The notes below the pieces were generated by a model. It saw nothing but the letters and a program-made list of their open reading frames with translations, searched no databases and had not been told where the DNA came from. This document shows positions 45,222 to 56,556 of a DNA stretch of 64,000 bases, piece after piece. This DNA is from Cinnamomum chago. Its lineage: Eukaryota; Streptophyta; Magnoliopsida; Laurales; Lauraceae. The DNA is taken from assembly GCA_038049695.1 (NCBI GenBank), contig CP142451.1, positions 30,984,001 to 31,048,000 of the forward strand, given 5' to 3'. Position 1 is the first letter of the stretch. Every line of letters begins with the position of its first letter. The translations under genes were made by a program, and so were the position numbers.

Positions 45222-47462
45222 TGTTAGGAATTTTGTAGATTGCAATTTGATGGATGCATTTCATTCTAGCATCATTTGATTCACACACATGCATTGTTTT
45301 AGATAAACTTGAAATCTTGTTTTATTCATGCATTGCTTTTAAGATTTGTAAAAGTATTGATTTATGCATGATTTGTATTTTCATCTTGGATGCATTTGTT
45401 TTAGAAAAGAGTTTTCAAGAAATCAAGCAAGCCTTTGTTTTAAAAGTTTTCAAATCTTTTTAGGCTTTTTATGTTCATGTTTTAAAAACCATTAGAATCT
45501 TTAAAACATGTTTTTCAAGCTTGATTTAGTGGGCAAAAAGGTCCCCCAAGCAAAACTTTCAAATATGCAAAAGTTGCATTTTTTGCAAAAAGGGGGTGTC
45601 CCGGCAGTGTCGCCGGTCGACCGAGATACAGGTCTCGGTCGACCGAGACAACTGAAGGCAAAATTTGCCTGGGAGCACCAACGGTCAGAAATATGACCGT
45701 TGTGTGTTCTCGGTCGACCGAGACCTGTGTCTAGGTCGACCGAGGACTAGCCGTTGGCAACTTTTTGCTATAAATATGAGTTCTTTCCCTTGCCAAAAGT
45801 TGGGAATTTTTAACCCCTCCTTGAGAGGATTTGAGGCATATCAAAAGGGAAAAGAACCAAGGGATGAAGGGGATGATTAGGAAAGCTAAAGCTTGGATTA
45901 ATGAAGTTAAACCACCAAGTAGGCTCTTCCTTCCTTAATCATATGTTTTCATGCTTTTATTTTATTTTTGGTAAATCATTTCTAGCATGTTAAACTATGT
46001 TTGTGTTGTGTCCTTAACATATTTTATGTTTTGAGTTGATTTATTGTTTTGGATACAACACCATATGATTCAATCCAAGTAGTACTTAACTTTGGTAAAT
46101 CTAAGTAGATCATGTTAATGGAAAAACCTTTGGAATTATATGTAACATGATCCATATACTTGGTTGAATCTTTGGTTGTTGTTTTCCATCATAAGAAAAT
46201 CACTTTCAAAACTATCTTATGTTTTGGATTCAACTTCTTTACAAATCATATGTTTTCATGTTTTGTTTTATCATTGGTAAATCTTTGTAACATGTTAACC
46301 TATGATGTGTTGTATCCTTAGCATGTGTTATATTTTGAATAGATCTATTGTTTTGGATACATCACCATTGATTCATCAAAGTAGTACTTTATCTTTGGTA
46401 AATCTAAGTAGATCATGTTAATGAAATATGTAACATGATTCATATACTTTGTTGAATCTTTGGGTGTTGTTTTTCCATCATAAGAAAATCTCTTTCAAAT
46501 GTATCTTATGTTTTGGATTCAACATGTTTACAAATCATATGTGTATTATTGTTTTAAAGTTTCACAACTTGCATCACTTTGATAGGTAAATCATTTTCAA
46601 GTTGTATTTATAATTACATATGATTTGTCCCCTCTTTTCAATCAAATCTATTTTTATGTTTTAAGCTTTATGTTGATTTGATTGACATCCCTATGCATCA
46701 CATGTTTAGAGCTAATCCATTTCATACAACTTGTGTATCTTTGACATCATTAACAAGTTGTTACTTTTAACATGTGATTGCATTACTTCCTCAATCATAA
46801 ATGTTTTTGAGCTAAAACTTTCAAAAGCCTTAGGCATACTTTATAAGCTTTCATTTTCAAAATGATTGAGGACCACACACACACACTTCATATACTTTCA
46901 TCTTTGCATTCATAGTGTGAGTGTGTATTAGATTTTCACTTCCATATCCGCCTAATTAAGAGGCATTGTAATGAGCTTAATTGAATCTCCATCTAGTGTA
47001 TGTTAGACACTTTCTTAGTGAGATAACCAACCTATGGTTGAAGAGGTTATTGCTTAGCCTATAAAAGCATATTGTATAGGTTGATGTTAAGCCTTGAAAA
47101 ACATCAATGTAAGGTTATTGCTTAGCCTTGGAAAGAATATTGTAAAGGTTATTGCTTAGCCTTGGAAAGCATATTGTAAAGGTTATTGCTTAGCCTATTG
47201 AAAAGCATAAATAGTGGAAATCCGGTGGGGTGTTGGTTCACAAGCCGGTAGTGGATGTAGGCATTGAGGCCGAACCACTATAAATCCTTGTGTGATGGTG
47301 ATTGCTTTGTGGTGATTGTTTTTATTAGCTTCCGCATATTGTTTGATAATCATCACCTATGACTAGTTTGTTTTAAAGAAATTAAAATTTGTCATAATTG
47401 GTCATAATTGGAGCTCACCCTATTCACCCCCCCTCTAGGGTTCGGATCCCCATGGACTTACA
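45222..47462. mobile_element. Solo LTR, 2.24 kb, with paired GGTCGACC palindromes
   Basis: Starts TGTTAGGAATTTTG and ends GGACTTACA, with a perfect duplication gcctg (45217-45221 and 47463-47467). The end contains 'cctattcaccccccctcta', typical of the region before the primer site in SIRE-like copia LTRs. At 45600-45750 four GGTCGACCGAG palindromes occur as two close pairs. Near 45930-46540 there is a long diverged internal duplication ('ttttggataca...caccat', 'agtagtactt...ggtaaatctaagtagatcatg'). At 47040-47210 'ggttattgcttagcc' recurs about four times. Orientation is probably plus, from the end motif. The insertion splits a copia RNase H reading frame. Confidence 0.85.
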
Positions 47463-48150
47463 GCCTGGCTATCACAAAGGGGACTCATTGGATTAGAAAT
47501 AATAAACCTCATTTCCTGAGGAAGAGATAGCAACAAAATCACCTCAATTGAAGCCAAATGCCATAGCCCGATATTCAGCTCCTACACTGGAACAAGCAAC
47601 AATTGCACCTTTCTTGCCTTTTCATCTTACTAGACTTCCTCCAACTATCATACAATAGCCAATACTTGATATTTGATCCAGTCATGATCCTCTACCCTCT
47701 GGATAACAATATTATGTGTAACCAAGATGCCATATTGTTTGTACAACTGTCCTTTCCTAGTGGCAATTTTAGGTATCACAATATCTGGGGAACCTCCATA
47801 TGATGTTCACAAGGATAGTGCAAAAATTGACTGACGATACTGACAGTAAAGCTATGTTGAGTGTAGTAACAGTCAGATAAATCAACTTCCCGTTAAAGGG
47901 TCCGACTTTGTATCATAGGGTAGACGATTAACCTCTATGGGTGTTTCTACAGGCTTGGATCATAGCATCCTTGTTTAAAGAAAATCAGTATAAAAAAAAT
48001 GCCAATCTTTGATTGTATCACTTCAATCCCCAAAAAATTATCATAGAAGGCCAAGATCCTTGATTTAAAAACACTTCTGAGGTAATGCTCAACCCTAATA
48101 ATCTCTTGTACAATATCTCCAGTGAGCAAGGTTTTAAAACTCAAAGTCAG

Positions 48151-49554
48151 GCAGCAACTTGGCCACACTCGAGTCAAATCAAATTAGCTGAGAAGTATGA
48201 GACGCGACTGAGATCTAAAACCTGGATTTCTTAGAAGTTTGAATTTCGCACCGCTACTGTAATTTCCACAATGCGAGAATAGGTCAAATCAGTTTTCAGC
48301 GGAATTTTTTTTTAACATTTTAAGTATCGCATGATAAATAGAGCACAAGGTACTAGTAAATTCTAATTTATTAATTCAATCCAAACCGTTTAACAAATTC
48401 AACTAATCAACCCAAATAATAAACTTGACCAATTCAAGGGCCTTATTACAATTTCCAAAATAATTAAACTAAATCAAAATAAATGTTTTCAAGTGTCTCT
48501 CTTAGCTGCCTAGACAATGACGATACTCCACTCTTTTTCCCCTTGAGGCTCTTCCTCTTATACATTATCATCTTGTTTTGGTCCTATCTCATTTTCTGAA
48601 AAATGTTCTATTTGTGAGGCCAAGTATTCATAATATCACATAGTGAGAAAACTTAGTGAGAAAATGAGAATTCATAATATCACATACAATCATGTAAGTG
48701 AGCGTAAGACGAGCAAAAGATTGTATGAGGTCAAGGTTAGGATTGCAATGCAAAATTATTGCAAGAGTTGAATACTTAAATTACAAAAGCACAAGAATCA
48801 TAAGATTAGATAGATCAAATACAATCTAATAATGCAAATTGGCAATCCAAATAAGCTAAGTTAGCATGTTCCGCCAAGCTAAAGGCAAGCAAGGTTCTAA
48901 GATAACTATAGATTTCACCAGAAGGACATTTGGGTTGCCTAATGTCCCTCACAGGGAAATGGCCATAAAAATAGTATCAAGGAGGTATCATGTGATAGTG
49001 GTCACAGTACACAGCTAGTCTACACCTGAAAATAATAATAATGCAAATAAAACTCTACACAGATGCACATCCCCTCTGTGCTAGGTTAAATAGAGCTTTG
49101 TGGTGCCTACCCATCAAGAGTCAAGGGTCTAGGTTAAGACATAGACTATGTCAAAGTTCACTTATACAAATAGGGAAATACTCCAAATGACTTATTCAAA
49201 AAAAAAAAAAAAATAAATAAATAACATGTGCTTAACAAATTCTATCATCACGTAGAATAGTCCCACGAGGTTAACCATTAAACAAGTGATCCCATAAAGT
49301 TCCTCATCAAACTAGCTAGGAATCAGGTCCAGTTAGGGTGACTCTAGTTAGCATCGAAAACAATTAGAAATACTATATTTATAGTATCATTCCATAAATT
49401 AATCAAATTTTCTGTTTTGGTTCTTTTAAGCATACAAGTAGGAGTACCAATAACTGAGTTTTACTACAGTAGGAAGATTTTGCTTGTAACATTTGACAAA
49501 GTAACTTCCTCATCCGATATTAGAATTTAGTGATCTTTATGTCAATTTCATACT
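48151..49554. other. Intronic non-coding stretch
   Basis: No gene is seen. AT-rich, with an A-run near 49200-49225. 'caaggttttaaaactc' at 48127 and 'gagatctaaaacctgg' near 48211 may be ends of a small old inverted-repeat element, but no duplication supports this. Confidence 0.4.
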
Positions 49555-49562
49555 ATTTGATG

Positions 49563-50879
49563 CATAGTTGTCAAGTTCGGTTCGGTTCGGACGAATTGTC
49601 CGAGTTATATCGTTTCGCACCAAAAAACGAACTGAACTACTCGTTTGAAAATATTCGATTAAAGATTGGGTTAAATTCGCCCAAATATCAGGGTTTCGTT
49701 TAGAAACCCCTAATTTCGGGCGAACATTGTCTGAACCCCTTGATTCGGACGAAACCAAAGTGAGTGTTGAAGTTCCATCACAACAATTTGGGAATCGGAC
49801 AGATCTATAGAGAAATAAATGAAACTATTCGACATAAATGAAACTATTCAACATACCTCTCTTCTAATCTATCATCAAAGAGTGAGCTTTACAGAGCTAA
49901 GACTGCGGGTGACGCTTCTGGATACTGTTGGATGCTTTCTCCCTTGCCGTTGCTATAGAGGGTTTTTGTCGTTGCCATCGTCAAACTTCTTTGCTTCGCC
50001 GAAGAACCAGGTATGTCCAATCGCTCCCTCTCTTTCCATTTCTTCTTCGTGTTTTTTTTTTTTTTTAATTGTTGTCGTCTAGGTTTTGACCAAATGGTTT
50101 CGAGAGGAGGGTTTTATAAAGGCACTGATAGCCTGATATGCTGCCTAGTGCCTACGGTTGTGATGGTGCCAAAACGTGAGGCCCACTGTATTCTTCTTTC
50201 TTTTGCTTTTATGAGGATAAAACGTGAGGCCCACTGTATACTTGTTTCTTTTCTTTTATGAGGATAGATTAAGTGAGGCCTCATTAGACTATTAGAGAAC
50301 GGACGGGGTGTTCTAATGTGCCACTATCCAACCCTTGGCCCACTTTTTTCGCAATTTCCATTAAGTCTCAATTGACTGATGCTATGGAATCTGATTTTTT
50401 TTTTACAATATACATTGAGTCTCAATTGATTATTTATTTGTGAAATACTTGGTGGCTGGTGCATCTCCTCTCTCTGAATATTTTTTTGATGTTATTAAAT
50501 ATTCCATTAAACAATATTTTTTGATGAGTTACAGAACGTGAGGCCCACTTATATGTCATTGTACAAATGTCTTCATTTCTTCAACCTGATGATGTGGCCC
50601 AATTTATTTCAATAGACACTGAAATGTCTCTCAATTGACTATTACTATTGCACCTGAGGTCTACTTGTGATTCTCCATCCATGTATTGACAAACATGGAA
50701 CGGAAACAAATTTCCATATACTGAAATTTTCTATATATTTTTAATATATATATATATGTAATTTTCTTATATTTTCTGAAACAAATTTCCGAATTGGAAA
50801 GCGAAATGTCCGAATAACCCGAGATGTTTCATTTTAGAACCAAACCGAAATAGTGTCCGAAACGAACTTGACAACTATG
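49563..50879. mobile_element. Non-autonomous hAT-like DNA transposon, 1.3 kb
   Basis: Perfect 17-bp inverted ends, CATAGTTGTCAAGTTCG and CGAACTTGACAACTATG, flanked by a perfect 8-bp duplication atttgatg (49555-49562 and 50880-50887). No transposase frame is present. Inside, a unit of about 54 bp ('aaacgtgaggcccactgtat...tttatgaggat') occurs at 50170 and 50219, with a shorter echo at 50535. The ends are rich in CGGTTCGG words. The 8-bp duplication fits hAT; a Mutator-like origin is less likely but not excluded. Confidence 0.85.
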
Positions 50880-51187
50880 ATTTGATGAGACCAAAACCAG
50901 CGAACTAAATATTACAGAATTTTGATATTGTTTGACCCTCGGGAAGTGGGGCTACACACTTGCTGCCTTGTGCAAGAAATTCTAGATTTGACCCGTTAAA
51001 GAACACCTAATATCCCAATTGTCCCCAAAACATACATGGAATCACATCCAATCATAAACCAGGGTTTCTACTTTCTAGACAATTCTAGGGTTATTCAATA
51101 CGAACACCACAAAGGATTACATCATATACAAGGATATTGAATTAGAAACTCAATTCTAATATCACAAAATAGGGATTTCTAACGAAA

Positions 51188-51370
51188 TACACTAGGGCAG
51201 TAGGTAAAGATGCTTAAAACATATTGAAACTGGTAGATTTAACCATGAATCGACAAAGAATAGTCAAGTACAAAAAAAATACACTAAGGCAGTAGGTAAA
51301 GATGCTTAAAACATATTGAAACTGGTAGATTTAACCATGAATCGACAAAGAATAGTCAAGTACAAAAAAG
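51188..51370. repeat. Tandem duplication, 92-bp period
   Basis: A unit starting TACACTAGGGCAGTAGGTAA at 51188 repeats at 51280 with almost no change, ending in an A-run. It is a recent local duplication. Confidence 0.85.
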
Positions 51371-51578
51371 CCCTAATTCGATGTATCAATTACATGTAGG
51401 GAAACCCTAAAACACAAACCCCAAAACCGTTAAACAGAAACCCAACGGCGTCCAATACCCAATTTCACCATGGATCCTTGTTTCCATGGTAGATGACCAA
51501 CCTAGACCTCCCAATAGATCACAGGCAGCCTATAAACCCTTTTGGTAATCATATTTAGCAAAGTTAGGATGCATTGAC

Positions 51579-51720
51579 CTATGATGCATGGATACTTCGA
51601 AATGGGCAACGTATTGTGTCGCATCGTATCCGATACTTCACTTTTTATATGTAAAATCTGTGTCCTTGCCATGTCTATGGCGTGTCCTAGCCGTATCCAT
51701 GCCGTATCTGGGCATCATAG
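51579..51720. mobile_element. 142-bp hAT-like MITE, copy B (inverted relative to copy A)
   Basis: Same length and about 90-93% similar by eye to the reverse complement of 30952-31093, with CTATGATGC...GCATCATAG ends and a perfect 8-bp duplication gcattgac (51571-51578 and 51721-51728). Confidence 0.9.
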
Positions 51721-51958
51721 GCATTGACATAATACCCTTTGGTTCAATGATGTCCTACACATGTAGATTGATGAAACAAAGATAAATTAAGCCCTAATTA
51801 ATACCTATTGTTGTATTCTGATTAAAACACAATTTATAAGAGTCTCAATTCAATAAGCATGATTGAAATCATCGAAATCTGACAAACCCTAGAAAGATCA
51901 AACCTGAAGAAACCCCAAAAACGAATAATTATGATGGAGATGGCCTCAAACCACCTTA

Positions 51959-52241
51959 GGGCTTGTTTGGGGGCTTTACTTATAGAGTTGAGTGGAATGG
52001 AGGTTATTTTGAAGAAATAATAAAATATAAGTGGATAATGATGATATTTTGTTTTTAGTTGACTTTTCTATTGGAAAGTGAAGTTTTTTTGTCTTTTAGT
52101 GAGTAAATGAGGTTACTTTTTTGACTTTTTTGGAAAAAGTATGGTGGTAAATTTAATGTAAAGTACTTTTGGCGGGAATTTTTTCTTGAGAATAGGGCTT
52201 CACCTTACTTGACTCTACAAGTAAGGTGCCCAAACATGCCC
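51959..52241. mobile_element. PIF/Harbinger-like MITE, copy B
   Basis: 283 bp, ends GGGCTTGTTTGGG and CCCAAACATGCCC, with TTA duplicated (51956-51958 and 52242-52244). The interior follows copy A at 29474-29764 in the same order, with about the same length and many substitutions. Confidence 0.85.
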
Positions 52242-52442
52242 TTAGGACCCCGTCCTATAGTGGTTGCCCAAAGGGGAGAATCCAAGGGGACCCCATGGCC
52301 AAACCCTAGCTTGCTCAATTGTTCTCCCCTTTTTATTTTCCATCCATCTCCATCAAATTCCAGGGTTTAAAGGTGATTCACATGTGGAAATTACAAAACC
52401 CAATTCAAAACCCTAATAGGACCAAACATCTAACCATGGGAC

Positions 52443-52830
52443 TAAAGTTCTACATAATTGTAAACATCATGGAAAAATTCTACATAATTGTAAACATCAT
52501 GGATCATCAAATTAGGTCAAAACATCAGACAAACACAAACCCTAAGGAGAACATTTGTCAAAACCCCAAAATCAAAATCTGTATGATGGAGAGGTATCAA
52601 AGGACCATGAACCAAGTCCTATGGAATTTGACCAATGGGAAAAACCCCAACGAAACAACAACACCACCCCAGCCCCCCCCCCCCCCCCCCCCCCCCATTC
52701 TTTCATCCATGGTCAATCTAGATTGTTTAATCAAAATCTGTATGATGGAGAGGTATCAAAGGACCATGAACCCAAGTCCTATGGAATTTGACCAATGGAA
52801 AAAACCCCAAGGGAACCCCCCAGCAGCTCC
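52443..52830. repeat. Local duplications around a 24-base C run
   Basis: A unit of about 100 bp starting TCAAAATCTGTATGATGGAG lies at 52572 and again at 52731 (offset 159). A C run of 24 bases at 52673-52696 sits between the copies. Upstream, 'ctacataattgtaaacatca' is repeated at 52450 and 52479. I see no gene; the open frames here come from repeats. Confidence 0.75.
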
Positions 52831-54788
52831 CATCCTTTCATGCATGGTCAATCTAGATTGTTTACTCAACTTTTATATGCCAGAATTTGTTTGTCTCCTT
52901 AACAAGTGTAATCCTGTCATCTCGCATCGATTCTCGGCAAAATCCTAGGTTGTTTCCTTCTCTTCTTCTAGTCGAGTGATTTGAGAGAGAGAGAGACTTG
53001 AGTGTGTGAGTGTATGTGTAAGTCTGAGTCTTTAAGTTGGAGAGATGGGAAGACACAATGGACCTGCAACTCTATTTATGGGTTTGGGGAGTCTTGTTTA
53101 ATTGCAACTAGGAGTCTTAATTCTATTGGAAGTCCTCTCCTGAATCTTTCTTTTTTTTTTTAATTGGAACTCCCATTGGCTATTGGTAACTTCAATTACA
53201 CTCAAACACTACCCACACTGGGCAAGTGACCTTATCAATGATTAGGGGTTGGCTTCCTACCACAAAACTAAGAATCCTAACTCTATGTCTTTCCTAGCAT
53301 GTTTTCCTGGTTCAGTGTCCTTTATGAACTGGGTTCGGATGGGCAAATTTATGTGCATTAGCTAAAAACTCAAGATAGCCACTAGCTTAATGCAACCACT
53401 CCCTTGTCCGACCCCTACTAATAGGTCCCACATGGGCCCCACTTCATTAATTATAATTTTTTTAATTGATTTTATGCATCATTGCCCCTATACCCTAACT
53501 AATTTAATGAATTACTTATTAATAATCATGATTAGACCCCCAACTGCATTGGCCAAATTTTCTATATTATGGTAGTTTCCATTTATTAATAAAGTATGCT
53601 TAAATAGGATTTTGATGGGTTGGGTCCATATAGCAGTTGGTTACAATGGTTAATATTGTTATAACAGCAAACCCAAACCCCCCCACCACCACCAAACCCC
53701 ACCACCACCACCTCCCCACCCCACCCCACCCCACCCACCCCCATCCCCCCGCACACACCTCCTCCACTCTCCCCAAGAATAGTTATGTATTGAGATAGTC
53801 TTGCTAATTTATTTTTTTTCACTAAATTAGTTACGATTACAGCAAGATTCTGTCATCTCTTGAAAACCTCAGTATACAAATTTTTATTTGTATACATTAA
53901 GTGTTCTTTAGAGATTAGATTCACCGACTCACTATACCTTCAGCTTACCTTGCTTCGCTTCTATATTCCACTGCGCACTTAGCTATTTATGGAACCAAAT
54001 ATGAGGGAACTATAGCAAATAGGATTCATGCTTCTTGAGATAAAGAAAAACTCAAGCATTTCTTGATATGGAATGAATTTCTCATCTCTTGTTTTTGCTC
54101 ATAGTGACACAGACCATATTCATTCAAAATATTTTTTCCAATGATGATAAGTTTCAGTGGACACAATTGCTCACAAAGACCAATTGCAGGATCAGCTATA
54201 ATGATTGGCTTATCTAGAACATACCCATTTGCATGCCAAAAATGAATTCTGGCACAAAGAGAAGTAATAGTGCATTGGAGGTTGTGGAACAAGGTCCTCA
54301 TAAACAAGATACATTTTCAATAGGATTGAAGATGGTATGCATTATGTTAAGCTCTTCATTAATTTATCTATAGTTATTGGTTGTCGATTAACTATTAAGA
54401 ATCAAAAGGATGGAAAATTAGTCTATGAAAATTATCTTAGAAAAGAGAGTAAGGTTAAAAAGCATTAGAAACAAAGGAAAGAAATTAAATAATGAAGGCA
54501 GTGAAATAGGTTCTTATGTTCATACCATATACAAAGCAACATGAAAAAAAATTGATATTTTTGCAATAGCAGTAATTATATTGAGATAAGTATAATCTAT
54601 CAATGAGACTTGTGCCATTATTTTTACCAAAGTAAATAAGGTAAGATCATAAGCAACACATGCAAGAGATCAAAAATGAAGATGAAGATGAATAGCTTCC
54701 AATGCTCCCACAATGTACAAAGCAGAATTAAAATATATATATATATTAATATTTTTAGAAAAAAAAGTAATTAGATAGAGGTAAGTAC
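52831..54788. other. Intronic stretch with C-rich low-complexity DNA
   Basis: At about 53675-53770 there is strongly C-biased DNA (CCACCACC, CCCCACCCC units). A minus-strand open frame at 54026-54307 (93 codons) has no family I recognise and no supporting signals. Otherwise nothing is seen. Confidence 0.4.
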
Positions 54789-54936
54789 AATCCATCAATG
54801 ACCCATCTGCCACTGCTCCTATCAAATTGGCAGTCCACTCCACTCCAAGGATGTTGTTGAGGAACACAAGGATCGCCATTCCACCCAAAACGAAGAGGAA
54901 GTCCCAAGGCATTCTTTAGAGATCGCAAAGCCCTAA
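54789..54936 (-). CDS. RLP4: RLP4-like gene, first visible exon (pre-LRR linker)
   Basis: 148 nt, phase 2 at both ends. It encodes VRALRSLKNALGLPLRFGWN followed by GDPCVPQQHPWSGVDCQFD and ends VIDGL, the conserved cysteine-containing LRR N-cap of malectin-LRR proteins. The acceptor on the minus strand is CTATAG. The donor reads GTACTT, a GT site weaker than the GTAAG sites elsewhere in the gene. The next exon in frame lies 10.6 kb away at 44103-44174. Confidence 0.88.
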
Positions 54937-56089
54937 CTATAGAAAGATGAGAAACATAGATTAGAAACTACTCACTGATAATTAAAAATACATGGATCAC
55001 GAACAGAGTTTGAAATATACTAAAAGGAAAAATTGAACAAAAAAAAAAAAGAAGTGGAGAAAATTTTGGACTAGTTAAATGTGACATTTACACATATAAC
55101 TATGTATGTCACTAGAATTTTGTGTCATTTTCTACACATGGCAAACTAAATTTGCTAGGGCTAAAAGTTAGATCCCAAGATCTGTTGAAGATTCAAATGC
55201 TGACATTCGACTGTATTAGAGAACAAAAGTCATGTGGAGCAACTTGTGTTGGATTTACCATCAGCACATGGTGTTTTCAATTGGAGTTGGAAATGCTTGA
55301 ATATCATTAGAGAGAAAAATATCCAAAAGTATTACCTTCAGATTTATGAAAAATATTTTTTTTTAATGGTATTTATGACAATATGATAGGAATATGGTTT
55401 GCTTATGTATGCAAAAGTATGTTCTTCTGGTCCTCTTTCACAGATGAAAATAGCAATCATGTAAAATGTCATCATCGTTTTCAAAGAAACCAGTGAATTA
55501 AGGAATTATAACAATCTCTTTCATTAGAAGTGACTACTTGAAACTGATTTTTATTTACTATCTGAAGTTATTGTGCATGACACAATTAGCTTTCCATCAG
55601 CGAGTTGGGGCAACAGAGGAATGTATCCTCCCAAGACAATGAATACCAAAACATCGAAAAAGCAAGTACGACAAGCACTACTAGTCCTTGACAAACTGAA
55701 ACTAAGTCAAAAGCAGGCGTACAGGATGTTGATGGGGCCAGTGATATGTTGGAATGGGATGGGGGTGTTTTGTGGCTTAAGCATCTAGAAAAAATCATAT
55801 TCAGCAGATGCTACAATCCTTCCAATTTAAAAAGATGATTGTTAGCTGTTGACTGGTATTGTATACTTCATTGACTTGGATCATGCTAACAGTAACAAAA
55901 AGAAAGAACAGACTTTGGTGCATGGCTAGTGTCGACTTTGGTGCATGGCTAGTGTCCGTTTTTAACTGTCTGCCTGTCACAAGTGCTAATCATCATGGCA
56001 GCAAGACTCTTAACATGTACAAATGCCTTGACACGGTGCCTTCCCTAATGTGAGACTTTCTAATGTTTTTTACATAATGTGCAATAGGT
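54937..56089. other. Intron upstream of the first visible RLP4-like exon
   Basis: AT-rich. Short open frames on both strands overlap and lack domains. No further RLP4 exon was found here or to the window end. Confidence 0.4.
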
Positions 56090-56310
56090 AAGACTTCTTA
56101 TCCTTGGAGATTGGAGGACTTGGTTGAGGAGGTGCAAGATATTTTGAGACAGCTGGGTGTAGTTTTTAATCATGTGCTGTGAGAGGCAAATGTTATGGCA
56201 GATGGTCTCGCGAAGGAAGGAGTCATTCTTCAATTTCTTTTATGTATGGGTTCTTTTGGGTGTTTAGCCTTTCAAGCTATGGGATTTTTTTATTTTATTT
56301 TTTTACTAGG
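56090..56310 (+). pseudogene. LINE RNase H (RVT_3) fragment
   Basis: The translation WRLEDLVEEVQDILRQLGVV, then FNHVL, a stop, and EANVMADGLAKEGVI carries the HVxREAN.MAD.LAK signature of the RNase H domain found at the end of plant LINE proteins. One stop replaces the usual Arg codon before EAN. Confidence 0.65.
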
Positions 56311-56499
56311 ATGCTTTTAAGGCTTGGGCCTCCTTTGGTGTCTTTTTTAGGAGTAATAAATTTTACAAATATCCAAAAAATATATATATATATATCTTGT
56401 CTAACAAAAGCTTCAATTTAACCTGATGTATCCAGCTTAAAGCTACACAACATTAGTTCAAAGATGTTTGCACCTCAACAGAACTGAGAAGCAAAATTC

Positions 56500-56556
56500 A
56501 TGTAGCTGACCCCAACATAGTTGGGACAAAGCTTTGATGATGATGACGATATTGTT
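56500..56556 (+). mobile_element. Tiny 5'-truncated LINE 3' end
   Basis: 'gctgaccccaacatagttgg', then 'gacaaagctttgatgatgat', reads ADPN.VGTKL followed by a (GAT)n tail, the usual 3' end of a plant L1-type LINE. Confidence 0.5.

Larger units (their letters stand above)
44590..48150 (-). mobile_element. Decayed minus-strand Ty1/copia element carrying a solo LTR
   Basis: On the minus strand, RT text (LLTGDIVQEIIRVEHYLRSV, FLGIEVIQSK) reads at 48140-47990; LIYLTVTTLNIALLSVSSVN near 47890-47840; RNase H (GAIVACSSVGAEYRAMA) near 47600-47550; then QAAIYVAYNPVFHERMKD at about 45220-45165, and a degenerate end with a PPT (CTTAAGGGGGC) near 44960. A 3' LTR follows to about 44590, starting TGTGGAGAAG, with a TATA box near 44671-44678. 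The 45222-47462 solo LTR interrupts RNase H precisely. Many stops are present. This relic has the same strand as the host gene. Confidence 0.75.
24705..54936 (-). other. RLP4: RLP4-like receptor-like protein gene, 3' seven coding exons (gene extends past window)
   Basis: Seven minus-strand exons join in frame across GT-AG introns and match, in order, the C-terminal half of the RLP4 family: a linker with WNGDPCVPQQHPWSG, four LRR exons, a GLCGIPGLPTCGP cap, a membrane helix, a WWKRRQNILRAQ stop-transfer region and a short tail ending NGPRLLS. Proteins of this family have an N-terminal malectin-like domain, extracellular LRRs and one membrane pass, and lack a kinase. They are expected at the plasma membrane or plasmodesmata, where they would need partners to signal. 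About 248 codons are visible. The malectin-like exons are missing and should lie beyond 64000. Introns from 5' to 3' are 10614, 12657, 5890, 73, 136 and 116 bp. The three large ones are packed with transposable elements, yet every exon is intact, so the gene is probably functional. The symbol is by family resemblance, not proven orthology. Confidence 0.88.

Noticed and set aside
52319..52948. 209-codon frame with a proline run and a duplicated MMERYQRTMN segment
   Set aside because: Produced by the local duplication and the C24 run; no protein family.
53586..53822. Glycine-rich 78-codon minus-strand frame
   Set aside because: Translation of the C-rich low-complexity tract.
54026..54307. 93-codon minus-strand frame in the RLP4-like intron
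   Set aside because: Considered as a missing exon, but it matches no part of the RLP4 order (linker exon directly followed in frame by LRR exon 1) and has no domain I recognise.
55573..55788. 71-codon frame considered as a gene upstream of the receptor exon
   Set aside because: An antisense frame of equal length covers it and no motif is visible.
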